A stretch of DNA of 18,685 bases, taken from JACPYG01 sp964356545. Its GTDB lineage: Bacteria; Patescibacteriota; Minisyncoccia; Minisyncoccales; Staskawiczbacteraceae. The notes under the pieces were generated by a model. It made no database searches and was not told the DNA's origin. It saw only the letters and a list, made by a program, of their open reading frames with translations. The stretch is from NCBI GenBank assembly GCA_964356545.1, contig CAYHHX010000009.1, positions 1 to 18,685 on the forward strand. Direction: 5' to 3'. Numbering within the stretch: the stretch's first letter is position 1; every line of letters starts with the position of its first letter. This document shows, one piece after another, positions 1 to 6,527 of this stretch. The position numbers were made by a program, and so were the translations under genes.

Positions 1-2
1 AT

Positions 3-422
3 TTAGATTCTACAATTGTTTTATCAAGAGCGCTAACAGAAATTGGAATTTATCCTGCTGTTGACCCTTTAGCTTCTAACTCTTCTGCATTGGACCCAAA
101 AATAGTAGGCGAAAAACATTATAAAGTGGCTAGAGACGTTCAATTAACTTTGCAAAGATATAAAGATCTTCAGGATATAATTGCAATTTTAGGCATTGAA
201 GAACTTTCAGAAGAAGATAAAAAAATTGTAGATAGAGCTCGCAAAATTCAAAGGTTTTTATCTCAGCCATTTTTCGTTGCCGAAAACTTCACGGGTAGGC
301 CAGGAAAGTTTGTGAAACTAGAAGATACGGTCCGAAGTTTTTCTGAAATACTAGAAGGTAAATATGATGATATTCCAGAGGAAAATTTTTATTTAAAAGG
401 AGGCATAGAAGAAGTATTATAA
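3..422 (+). CDS. atpD: F1 ATP synthase subunit beta, C-terminal part (5' end outside window)
   Basis: This is the last ~139 residues of the catalytic beta subunit of the F1Fo ATP synthase. The reading frame is open from base 3 and runs off the left edge. The visible part carries the family segments GIYPAVDPL, LQRYKDLQDIIAILG, RARKIQRFLSQPFFVAENFTG and a terminal helix, all in the usual order for the C-terminal helical domain. The nucleotide-binding P-loop lies outside the window. A TTG at 90 is an internal leucine codon in the conserved LDP segment, not a start. atpC follows after 89 bases, the normal beta-epsilon order at the end of an atp operon. The identification is from family knowledge and is secure; only the 5' boundary is unknown. 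Confidence 0.97.
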   Translation, partial: LDSTIVLSRALTEIGIYPAVDPLASNSSALDPKIVGEKHYKVARDVQLTLQRYKDLQDIIAILGIEELSEEDKKIVDRARKIQRFLSQPFFVAENFTGRPGKFVKLEDTVRSFSEILEGKYDDIPEENFYLKGGIEEVL

Positions 423-424
423 TT

Positions 425-487
425 ATGAGCGAGGAAGAAATAGAAAAAATTTATTTTTCTATTACGACCGAGCGATTAATTATATAA
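425..487 (+). CDS. possible 20-residue ORF between atpD and atpC
   Basis: An ATG two bases after the atpD stop opens a 20-codon frame (MSEEEIEKIYFSITTERLII) ending in TAA. It is acidic at the N-terminus and hydrophobic at the end. It has no recognisable family. An AGGAGG-like run lies at about 400-405, inside atpD and too far upstream for normal spacing. Its stop sits inside the left arm of the hairpin before atpC, so translation of it could disrupt that hairpin. It may equally be chance. Confidence 0.2.
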   Translation: MSEEEIEKIYFSITTERLII

Positions 488-510
488 ATTGCATTAGTAG
501 TTTATATAAT
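479..510 (+). promoter_or_regulatory. perfect 10-bp AT-only hairpin ending at the atpC start codon
   Basis: ATTATATAAA at 479-488 is the exact reverse complement of TTTATATAAT at 501-510, with a 12-base loop. The right arm ends one base before the atpC ATG at 512, and no Shine-Dalgarno sequence is visible. In mRNA the structure would cover the initiation region. A role in tuning epsilon against beta translation, or in RNA processing, is inference. AT-only stems also arise by chance in AT-rich DNA. Confidence 0.4.
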
Positions 511-511
511 A

Positions 512-754
512 ATGAAAATATCTCTTTATTCTTTAAAAAAAATATTATTTCAGGGCGATGCCCAACTTTTGAATTGTAAAACAATGTCAGGCGAAATTAC
601 CGTTTTAGACAATCATATTTCTTTAATTACGGCTTTAACATCGGGAATTATAAAAGTTGTTGATAAAAATCAAAAAGAACATTTTTTTCCAATAAAATCT
701 GGATTTTTAGAAGTTCTTTCTGGCAACGAAGTCCGTTGCATTGTTGAAGAGTAG
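512..754 (+). CDS. atpC: F1 ATP synthase subunit epsilon, short form
   Basis: This 80-residue protein matches the N-terminal beta-sandwich domain of the epsilon subunit, which joins the central stalk gamma to the c-ring. The family core is visible as MSGEITVLDNHISLITAL (about 25-42), followed by the IKSGFLEVLSGNEV strand pair (about 62-74). Full-length bacterial epsilon is about 130-140 residues and adds two C-terminal helices that can inhibit ATP hydrolysis. Here the protein stops right after the sandwich, so that inhibitory part is absent. The position after atpD supports the call. The ATG at 512 is the first in-frame start and abuts a perfect hairpin. Confidence 0.9.
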   Translation: MKISLYSLKKILFQGDAQLLNCKTMSGEITVLDNHISLITALTSGIIKVVDKNQKEHFFPIKSGFLEVLSGNEVRCIVEE

Positions 755-765
755 AAATATAAAAT

Positions 766-1221
766 ATGGATAGTAAGTTTTTTTTAATTTTTATATTTAT
801 TTTAATATTTTTTATTGTATCTTTATTTTTTTTCTTTTGGATTAAATCTGAAAAAAAATGGGGAAGAGTTTGTTTTAAAGAATATTGTTTTAATGTTCAG
901 TTGGCTCAAAACAACATAGAGAGAACAAAAGGATTAATGTTTAAAAAATCTTTAGAACAAAGTAAAGGAATGCTCTTTTTGTTTAAAAAAGAAGCAAAGC
1001 ATTCTTTTTGGATGAAAAATACTTTGATCTCCTTAGATATAATATGGATAAGTAAAGATAATAAAGTTGTTTTTATTAGTGAAAACAATCAGCCATGCAA
1101 ATGGAATGATTGTCCTTCTATAAAACCAACAGTAGATGCAAAATATGTTTTAGAGTTAAATAGCGGAATAGTTCAAAAAATTGGTCTTAAATTGGCAGAT
1201 GAGTTAATTCTGAAATATTAA
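766..1221 (+). CDS. DUF192 family protein, membrane-anchored
   Basis: A 151-residue protein with one very hydrophobic N-terminal segment (about 5-26, almost all F, I and L) followed by a DUF192 domain. The family signatures are visible as the RTKGLMFKKSL motif (about 53-63), GMLFLF (68-73), and HSFWMKNTLISLDIIWI (79-95), with a late VLEL strand near 128-131. DUF192 is a small beta-rich fold of unknown biochemical role, usually exported. Here it would be tethered to the outer face of the cytoplasmic membrane. It follows atpC by 11 bases and probably shares the atp transcript. Its 3' end converges with the PurD-like gene, with only 7 bases between the stops. Confidence 0.85.
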   Translation: MDSKFFLIFIFILIFFIVSLFFFFWIKSEKKWGRVCFKEYCFNVQLAQNNIERTKGLMFKKSLEQSKGMLFLFKKEAKHSFWMKNTLISLDIIWISKDNKVVFISENNQPCKWNDCPSIKPTVDAKYVLELNSGIVQKIGLKLADELILKY

Positions 1222-1228
1222 AATATAC

Positions 1229-2563
1229 TTAATACAAGTATCCCCAAGTTTGAAGCTTATCGGAATCTTCGTACCATCCAAGGCCTATATCGGTTCTGTA
1301 AAACATATTTTGTAAAAGTATGTTTTCAATACGGCTATAGGCTTGTTTTCTTGCGTCTTCAACTGTAGTGCCAGATCCTGTAACAACCAGAGCATACCCT
1401 GATTCTCCGGCTATTCTCCAAGACCCGTCAACAAGCTTAACATCTCCTAAGTGCGTACCTTCTATATTATTTGGTTTTTTAAAGATAATAGATAAATCTT
1501 TATAAATATCCATTTCTTCTTTATCATAGTAGGGGAACGGAGGAACTGCACAGCATACACCAAGTTGAAATCCTTTTTTAGTTTTTAAATCATAATTTTC
1601 ACCCTTAGCGATTGAGTAAAGAAATTCTCCTATTCTGCTTGTAATACCTTCCATAGCGATTGAAATATGCGGATAACCAAATCTACATGTAAATTCCAAG
1701 GGATAAATTCCTCTTGCATTAGCAATACAATTTATATCTATGTATCCTACATACCCAGATTTTTTAATATCATCTCCCATTTTTTCTAAAGTTGTTTTGA
1801 AAATTGTGTTTGGCCCAGACCAATACATTAAAGTTCCCATTTCTCCGGTGTAGGGGCCAATATCTCCTGGAAATAATTTTTTGTGTTCAAAGTTTATGTT
1901 TATAGGATAAATAAAATTGTTTCCGTTAAAAAATGCGCCAACCGCTACTTCAACTCCTTGTGCAAATTTTTGAAGTTGAAATTGTTTAACCTTTTTTTTA
2001 AGTACATTTTTGTTTGACCTTATTATTTCACAAAGGTCTTTTCCGTCTTCGTCTTTTCCTAAAAATAAAAGTCCTTTTGACGAAGAGCCAATAAATTCTG
2101 AAGGTTTAAAAACATAGCGTCCGGGATTTTCTTCAATAAATTTTAAAACTAAATCATAATCGGAAAAATCCCAATGGGGAAGCGTTAACATTCCGACTCT
2201 TTTCATTTCGGCCTGTCCAAATTCTCGGTCTTTTTCAAGCCTGTCTGTATATCCACTTCCGCCAATAACTAATTTACCTTTTTTTCTTAGCTCATCGGCT
2301 TCTTCTCCAAATCCTACATCATCAAAAATAACAATATCGGCCCAATCAATAAATTGTTTGTAGTCATCTACTTTTTCCAAAAATCCGTCATAAACATCCT
2401 TATCATAGTCCTCTTGTATGTAAACTTTTACTTGATGTCCCTCGCTTTGGATTTGATAGGCAAGGTCGCCAGATAAGGCTTCCCAACTTACAAATAAAAT
2501 TTTTTTTGGAGAAATTGGCTCGTGCCCATTTCCATTGTATCCGTTGCCGTTTTGTGTGCTCAT
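1229..2563 (-). CDS. PurD-like ATP-grasp ligase
   Basis: A 444-residue protein with the architecture of phosphoribosylamine-glycine ligase: an N-terminal Rossmann-like region (about 20-110), a central ATP-grasp domain (about 115-315) and a C-terminal cap. Visible ATP-grasp elements are YVFKPS (150-155, ATP-binding lysine 153), the GPYTGEMGTL loop (236-245, equivalent to the NTGGMG loop of PurD) and PLEFTCRFGYP (288-298, equivalent to EFNVRFGDP). Several expected residues differ. The N-terminal GxGGREHA substrate motif is replaced by SWEALSGDLA, and the Asn and Asp of the metal-loop motif are Thr and Tyr. The first 16 residues are a low-complexity Asn-Gly run. No other purine gene is present. 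It follows the SET gene by 10 bases on the same strand, so the two are probably one operon. Carboxylate-amine ligation is likely, but the substrate is uncertain. Confidence 0.75.
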   Translation of the reverse strand: MSTQNGNGYNGNGHEPISPKKILFVSWEALSGDLAYQIQSEGHQVKVYIQEDYDKDVYDGFLEKVDDYKQFIDWADIVIFDDVGFGEEADELRKKGKLVIGGSGYTDRLEKDREFGQAEMKRVGMLTLPHWDFSDYDLVLKFIEENPGRYVFKPSEFIGSSSKGLLFLGKDEDGKDLCEIIRSNKNVLKKKVKQFQLQKFAQGVEVAVGAFFNGNNFIYPININFEHKKLFPGDIGPYTGEMGTLMYWSGPNTIFKTTLEKMGDDIKKSGYVGYIDINCIANARGIYPLEFTCRFGYPHISIAMEGITSRIGEFLYSIAKGENYDLKTKKGFQLGVCCAVPPFPYYDKEEMDIYKDLSIIFKKPNNIEGTHLGDVKLVDGSWRIAGESGYALVVTGSGTTVEDARKQAYSRIENILLQNMFYRTDIGLGWYEDSDKLQTWGYLY

Positions 2564-2573
2564 TTTTTAAATT

Positions 2574-2981
2574 TTAATTAAATTTTTCGTCATATGTTGA
2601 ATATGCGACCGTTAATTCCTCTCCTTTCTTTATTTTTCTTAAAGTAATAAAATTTTCTCCATCATCAATAGTTTTGATATTTGGCTTTTTTGAGTTATTT
2701 AAATAATAAGAAATATCCATTCCATTTAAACAAGACTCTGATATTTCAACTGTGCCATTTTTGTGAATTACAAAAAAACTATCAACCAATGGCAATATTT
2801 CTTTGCCTAAACTTTTCAATTCCGAAATTTGAAATTTATACCAGCGCTGTTGTTTTATACCTAAAAATGGGTTTTTACCTTTTGGTATATCTTTTATAGC
2901 AAAAACTCCTATGCCTTCTATTTTTGAAGGTTTCAATCTACAGTAAGTATTTTTTAAATTATTTAGAATTTCTTTTTTCAT
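2574..2981 (-). CDS. small SET-domain protein (putative lysine methyltransferase)
   Basis: A 135-residue protein made almost only of a SET domain, the fold that transfers methyl groups from S-adenosylmethionine to protein lysines. The N-terminal SET strand is GIGVFAIKDIPKG (23-35). The knot segment is YLNNSKKPN (93-101), matching the NHSxxPN cofactor motif with Asn instead of His at 96. The final motif is GEELTVAY (120-127) with the catalytic-type tyrosine at 127. No post-SET zinc cluster is present. The start at 2981 follows an extended -10 promoter with a 20-base leader. It is the first gene of a two-gene operon with the PurD-like enzyme. The substrate is unknown; ribosomal or surface proteins are possible. 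Confidence 0.8.
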   Translation of the reverse strand: MKKEILNNLKNTYCRLKPSKIEGIGVFAIKDIPKGKNPFLGIKQQRWYKFQISELKSLGKEILPLVDSFFVIHKNGTVEISESCLNGMDISYYLNNSKKPNIKTIDDGENFITLRKIKKGEELTVAYSTYDEKFN

Positions 2982-3010
2982 TTTCTAAGTGTAATTTAAA
3001 TTATTTTTAC

Positions 3011-3039
3011 ATTATAACATCAAAAAAAAATTATACAAA
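3011..3039 (-). promoter_or_regulatory. promoter of the SET / PurD-like operon
   Basis: On the minus strand, TTTGTA (3039-3034), a 17-base spacer and TATAAT (3016-3011) precede the SET start. TG one base before the -10 (TGTTATAAT) makes an extended -10. Transcription would start near 3004, giving a leader of about 23 bases. Confidence 0.55.
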
Positions 3040-3070
3040 AAAACAATTGCAGTTATGCAATTGTTTTTTT
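3037..3070 (-). terminator. rho-independent terminator of the zinc-ribbon gene (symmetric)
   Basis: A perfect 15-bp stem pairs 3037-3051 with 3056-3070 around a GTTA loop. A-rich and T-rich outer ends let it work as an intrinsic terminator in either direction. It lies 17 bases past the stop of the minus-strand zinc-ribbon gene, so it should end that transcript. The -35 of the SET promoter overlaps its far edge. Confidence 0.8.
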
Positions 3071-3087
3071 ATTCAGCGCTAAATTAA

Positions 3088-3276
3088 TTAACGACTAAAC
3101 CTTGGTGGTCTTTTTTTAGACCAGCATTCTCTGCAATAGATTGGTCTGTCGGGAGCTGGTTCAAAAGGAAGTTCTGTAATTTCTGTGGCACATTCGCCGC
3201 ATTTCCAGTTTCCTTTGACCATTTCACGAGGACCAAAATTTCCTCCTCTTTGGTTATCAAATTTGTTGAAAGCCAT
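3088..3276 (-). CDS. small CxxC zinc-ribbon protein
   Basis: A 62-residue basic protein with two cysteine pairs, C26xxC29 and C48xxC51 (WKCGEC and IYCRECW), spaced as in the small probable-zinc-ribbon family common in candidate-phyla genomes. A Gly/Arg/Asn-rich flexible N-terminus (NKFDNQRGGNFG) and a basic tail (KKRPPRFSR) suggest nucleic-acid binding. That is inference, since no function is established for this group. The gene starts about 26 bases after the end of the structured minus-strand RNA at 3303-3429 and ends just before a strong terminator. It is either a one-gene unit with its own weak promoter or is read through from the RNA promoter. Confidence 0.75.
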   Translation of the reverse strand: MAFNKFDNQRGGNFGPREMVKGNWKCGECATEITELPFEPAPDRPIYCRECWSKKRPPRFSR

Positions 3277-3302
3277 TGAAATGATTTTACTTTTATTTTA
3301 AT

Positions 3303-3429
3303 AAAAAAAGCGACCTTTGACTTTTAAGCCGCTCTACTTATTGGGTCTTCAACTTTTAATTAAAAACTGACTAAGCCGCCCTTAGGGCGAGCCTCGCCCA
3401 GAAGGGGCGGGATATCCGACTTATCGTCT
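3303..3429 (-). ncRNA. candidate structured small RNA or attenuator leader, unassigned family
   Basis: A consensus-like promoter (3463-3436) predicts a minus-strand transcript starting at about 3429. Its first bases, AGAC, begin the structure. GAC and TAAG (3428-3420) pair with CTTA and GTC (3375-3369). An internal loop follows, then CCGCCC (3410-3405) pairs with GGGCGG (3381-3376). An inner hairpin pairs GGGCGA (3399-3394) with TCGCCC (3390-3385). After a linker holding a 12-base palindrome (3354-3365), a second hairpin AGCGGC/GTCGCT ends in seven T (3309-3303), an intrinsic terminator. The GC-rich core stands out in AT-rich DNA. No open reading frame covers it. It may be a free small RNA or a transcription-attenuating leader of the zinc-ribbon gene. 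I could not match it to SRP RNA, 6S RNA, tmRNA, RNase P or a riboswitch I know. Confidence 0.55.
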
Positions 3430-3435
3430 ATTTTG

Positions 3436-3463
3436 ATTGTACTCCTTTTCAAAAAGAAGTCAA
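3436..3463 (-). promoter_or_regulatory. strong promoter of the minus-strand structured RNA
   Basis: On the minus strand TTGACT (3463-3458), a 16-base spacer and TACAAT (3441-3436) make a near-consensus sigma-70-type promoter. The predicted start near 3429 coincides with the first paired base of the RNA structure, which supports both calls. Confidence 0.65.
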
Positions 3464-3522
3464 GAGTTTATTCTGTTTGATTTTTTTGTTTTTAGAGCTT
3501 AATATAACAACAAGTCTAATAT

Positions 3523-4356
3523 ATGAAAAAAGTTTTTTTAATTATCTTAATAGTAGTAATAGTAGTTTTAATTATCGGAACTATTATTTTTTGGCAGCAA
3601 AAAAGAACAGGAATATTACCAACTGAAACTGAATCTGGTATTGAGGTTTTTTTGCCAAAATTAAACGAAGAAATTTCTAGCCCCTTGGAAATCAAGGGAA
3701 CAGTTAATGGGAATGGCTGGATTGGTTTTGAAGCTCAAGTTGGAACAGTTAAGTTATTAGACAGCGAAAATAACGAATTAGCAAAAACTTATTTAAAAGC
3801 AACAACCAATTGGATGAAGCCGTCAGTCAGATTTGAAGCAACTTTAGATTTTATTGCTCTTAATATAGACGAAGGTAAGCTTGTTTTTAGTAATGAAAAT
3901 CCTAGTGGTTTACCCGAATATAATAGAGAGTTTATTTTACCGGTTAAAATTACTAAAACTGTGCAAGGCGCAATACAAGTAAAACTCTATTTTAATAATA
4001 ATAGTACTGATTCTGAATACGCCTGCAAAAAAGTTTTGCCTGTGGATAGAGGGGTTTCTGAAACGAAAGCGGTTGCCAGAGCGGCTTTAGAAGAACTTTT
4101 GAAAGGACCAACAAGACAAGAAATATTAGATGGATTTTTTACAAGTATAAATCCTGATGTTAAAATTCAAAAACTAACAATTGAAAACACTGTGGCGAAA
4201 GTTGATTTTGATGATAATTTAGAAAAAAATGTTGGCGGTTCTTGCAGAGTGGTGGCAATAAGAAATCAAATAATTCAAACACTTTTACAATTTAAAACAA
4301 TTCAAAGCGTTATTATATCTATAAACGGCAGAACAGAAGATATTTTACAACCATAA
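3523..4356 (+). CDS. Gmad2 / GerMN domain protein, membrane-anchored
   Basis: A 277-residue protein with an N-terminal hydrophobic anchor (about 4-24) and two extracytoplasmic domains. Residues about 40-140 match the Gmad2 immunoglobulin-like domain (IEVFLPKLNEEISSPLEIKG, then GWIGFEAQV). Residues about 150-277 match GerMN (IQVKLYFNN, ALEELLKGPT, VDFDDN, IQTLLQF, VIISINGRTEDIL). GerMN and Gmad2 were named from spore-germination proteins, but this pairing is common in non-sporulating bacteria, where its role in the envelope is unknown. It heads a long run of plus-strand genes. Upstream, an AATATAAC box near 3501-3508 is a possible -10 without a good -35. tgt starts 14 bases later. Confidence 0.85.
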   Translation: MKKVFLIILIVVIVVLIIGTIIFWQQKRTGILPTETESGIEVFLPKLNEEISSPLEIKGTVNGNGWIGFEAQVGTVKLLDSENNELAKTYLKATTNWMKPSVRFEATLDFIALNIDEGKLVFSNENPSGLPEYNREFILPVKITKTVQGAIQVKLYFNNNSTDSEYACKKVLPVDRGVSETKAVARAALEELLKGPTRQEILDGFFTSINPDVKIQKLTIENTVAKVDFDDNLEKNVGGSCRVVAIRNQIIQTLLQFKTIQSVIISINGRTEDILQP

Positions 4357-4370
4357 ATTAAAACGCGGCA

Positions 4371-5531
4371 ATGGTTAACTTTAAAATTCTTAAAAAATCA
4401 AAAAAGAGCAGGGCAAGAATAGGATTTTTGGAAACTAATCACGGAGTAGTTGAAACTCCGTGTTTAGTTCCGGTTGCGACTCAAGCAGTTATTAAAACTC
4501 TAACTTCAGAGGAGGTGGTAGAGACTGGCTCTCAAATTTTAATTTCTAATACTTTTCATTTGCATTTAAAACCTGGAGAAAAAGTTTTAGAAAAAGCGGG
4601 TGGTATTCATAAATTTATGAATTGGAAAAAACCAATAATGACTGATTCTGGTGGATTCCAGGTGTTTTCTTTGGGGTTTGGCAGAGATTTTGGTCTAGGT
4701 AAAGTTCTAAAGCAAATTACAAACAACCTGACCGCAGAGGCAGGAAAAAATATTATAAAAGAAGGAACTCAACCTCAAAAAATAAAAATCACACAAGATG
4801 GCGTTTATTTCCAATCGCCTCGAGACGGCGCAAAATTATTTTTAGGGCCAAAAGAATCTATTAAGATTCAAGAAAAAATAGGAGCCGATATTATTTTTTC
4901 TTTTGATGAATGTACTCCGCCCTTAGCAAGTTATGAATATACAAAAAAATCACTTTTAAAAACTCATGCTTGGGCTAAAAAATGTCTTAATGTAAAAAAA
5001 ACAAATCAATCTATTTTTGGAATTGTGCCAGCCGGAAAATATAAAGATTTGAGGCAAGAGAGTGCAAAATTTATTTCAGCTTTACCATTTGATGGTTTTG
5101 GCATAGGCGGAGAGTTTGGTTCAGATAAATATAAAATGCCTCAAATGATAGAATGGGTTGTTAATGAATTACCAGAAAAAAAGCCTCGTCACCTTTTAGG
5201 TATTGGCTATTTGGAAGATATAGAAATGGTAGTAAAATCTGGCATTGATTTATTTGATTGCACAGTGCCAACTCATTATGCAAGAAGGGGAATTGCCTTT
5301 ACGAGTGAGGGGAAATTAAATTTAAAACAAGTTAAATTTTTAAAAAAACGCGAGCCGATCGATAAAGAGTGTGTTTGTAAGGTTTGTTTAAACTATAAAA
5401 AAGATTATATTTCACATTTATTAAGAGCAGGGGAGTTATCGGCTTTTAGTCTTCTTACTTTTCACAATCTTTATTATTTTAATAATTTTGTAGAAAATAT
5501 AAGAACGAAAATTAAGAAAGGAGAAATTTGA
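4371..5531 (+). CDS. tgt: tRNA-guanine transglycosylase
   Basis: This enzyme exchanges guanine 34 in GUN-anticodon tRNAs for queuine or its precursor preQ1. At 386 residues it is near the usual 370-390. Visible elements are TDSGGFQVFS (91-100, proton-acceptor Asp 92), FSFDECTPP (177-185), GFGIGGEFG (242-250), LFDCTVPTHYARRG (294-307, nucleophile Asp 296) and the zinc site C334-x-C336-x2-C339 with His 365. The segment between SLG (100-102) and TQDGVYFQSPRDG (141-153) is longer than in the Zymomonas enzyme by roughly 30 residues. No queuosine-biosynthesis gene lies nearby, so the base is probably made elsewhere or salvaged. Its TGA stop shows that UGA terminates in this organism. A hairpin at 5537-5570 follows. 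Confidence 0.96.
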   Translation: MVNFKILKKSKKSRARIGFLETNHGVVETPCLVPVATQAVIKTLTSEEVVETGSQILISNTFHLHLKPGEKVLEKAGGIHKFMNWKKPIMTDSGGFQVFSLGFGRDFGLGKVLKQITNNLTAEAGKNIIKEGTQPQKIKITQDGVYFQSPRDGAKLFLGPKESIKIQEKIGADIIFSFDECTPPLASYEYTKKSLLKTHAWAKKCLNVKKTNQSIFGIVPAGKYKDLRQESAKFISALPFDGFGIGGEFGSDKYKMPQMIEWVVNELPEKKPRHLLGIGYLEDIEMVVKSGIDLFDCTVPTHYARRGIAFTSEGKLNLKQVKFLKKREPIDKECVCKVCLNYKKDYISHLLRAGELSAFSLLTFHNLYYFNNFVENIRTKIKKGEI

Positions 5532-5536
5532 CTATA

Positions 5537-5570
5537 ATTAATTTTTATTAGATAATAAATAAAAATTAAT
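5537..5570 (+). repeat. perfect 13-bp AT-only inverted repeat between tgt and the DUF5654 gene
   Basis: Bases 5537-5549 pair perfectly with 5558-5570 around an 8-base loop. No T-run follows, so it is not a standard terminator. It could be an RNA-stability or processing hairpin. A TATAAT at 5533-5538 overlaps its left edge but has no -35 at proper spacing. Confidence 0.5.
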
Positions 5571-5579
5571 AAAGAAAAA

Positions 5580-5858
5580 ATGAGAGTAATAACAACTCAA
5601 TTTAAAAAAATAAAAGAAGAAGAGTTAAGAATTAGGAAAGAAGTCAAAAAACAAACAATGGGTTATGTATTAGCGGCTTTTGGTTTTGTTGTGGGTCTTG
5701 CGTGGAACGATGCCATAAAAACTTTAATAGAATATTTTTTCCCGTTAAACAAAGATGGTATTTTTGCCAAGCTAATATACGCCTTTTTAATAACTTTTAT
5801 CGTGGTTTTAGCCACTGTTTATTTTGTTAAATCAACAGAAAAAGAATTAGAGAAATAA
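5580..5858 (+). CDS. DUF5654 family small membrane protein
   Basis: A 92-residue protein with an amphipathic, highly charged N-terminal helix (about 5-25, rich in K and E) and two membrane segments (about 27-48 and 63-84). The family-like segment GFVVGLAWNDAIKTLIEYFFP (about 35-55) is clear, and FAKLIYAFLITFIVVLATVYF forms the second helix. DUF5654 proteins are typical of candidate-phyla bacteria and some archaea and have no known function. It sits between tgt and sodA with short gaps, so it is probably co-transcribed. The ATG at 5580 places the charged helix before the first membrane segment. Confidence 0.8.
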   Translation: MRVITTQFKKIKEEELRIRKEVKKQTMGYVLAAFGFVVGLAWNDAIKTLIEYFFPLNKDGIFAKLIYAFLITFIVVLATVYFVKSTEKELEK

Positions 5859-5871
5859 TAAAATAAAAAAC

Positions 5872-6507
5872 ATGGAAACAAAAAAATACGAATTGCCAAA
5901 TCTTCCATATGGATATAAAGATTTAGAGCCCTATATTTCAGAAGAAATTATGACATTGCACCACCAAAAGCACCATGCAGGATATGTGAGTAATCTAAAT
6001 GTTGCTATTGATAAATATCCAACTCTTTTTAAAAAAAGCGCAGAAGAATTACTCAAAAACTTAGACGAGATACCAGAAGAGATACGAATGGCGGTAAGAA
6101 ATAACGCTGGTGGACATGTGAATCATTCTATTTTTTGGAACATAATGTTGCCCTTCGGTACAGCTCAGAGCAAGTCTAAAGTAGGAGAACCATCGGGAAA
6201 GCTAGCTGAGGAAATTAAAAAACAATTCAAAAGTTTTACTGAATTTCAGCAAAAATTTAATGACGAGGGTTTAAGGCGCTTTGGTTCAGGATGGGTGTGG
6301 TTGGTGAAAGATAAAGATGGAACATTGCAGATTATATCTACTGCAAATCAAGATAATCCCATAAGCGATGGACGTATTCCGATTATGGGGAATGATTTAT
6401 GGGAACATGCGTATTACTTGCAATATAAAAACGTAAGGGCGGATTACCTAAAAGCATGGTGGAATGTAGTTAATTGGCAAGAAGTTGAAAAAAGATTTAT
6501 TGAGTAA
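5872..6507 (+). CDS. sodA: superoxide dismutase, Mn-type of the Fe/Mn family
   Basis: It converts superoxide to oxygen and hydrogen peroxide. The 211 residues cover the complete fold, and no signal peptide is visible, so it is cytosolic. Metal ligands are His30 (TLHHQKHH), His85 (GGHVNHSIFW), Asp175 and His179 (NDLWEHAYYLQY). The motif GGHVNHS together with the active-site glutamine placed at Gln160 (ANQDNP) rather than in the first domain points to manganese rather than iron specificity. That is a family rule, not proof. It lies between the DUF5654 and SpoU genes, just upstream of the copper/disulfide block, so an oxidative-stress theme is plausible. The C-terminal WWNVVNWQEVEKRF is standard. 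Confidence 0.95.
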   Translation: METKKYELPNLPYGYKDLEPYISEEIMTLHHQKHHAGYVSNLNVAIDKYPTLFKKSAEELLKNLDEIPEEIRMAVRNNAGGHVNHSIFWNIMLPFGTAQSKSKVGEPSGKLAEEIKKQFKSFTEFQQKFNDEGLRRFGSGWVWLVKDKDGTLQIISTANQDNPISDGRIPIMGNDLWEHAYYLQYKNVRADYLKAWWNVVNWQEVEKRFIE

Positions 6508-6527
6508 TTATTTCCGCACACATTTAG

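Noticed and set aside
3303..3345. tRNA-like stretch (AGTAGAGCGGC...) in the minus-strand RNA
   Set aside because: No acceptor stem, T-arm (GGTTCGA) or proper anticodon stem can be formed; the segment is better explained as a terminator stem.
5533..5538. TATAAT as a promoter for the DUF5654 gene
   Set aside because: No -35 at 15-19 bases; the TTGAC nearby overlaps it. AT-rich DNA yields such boxes by chance.
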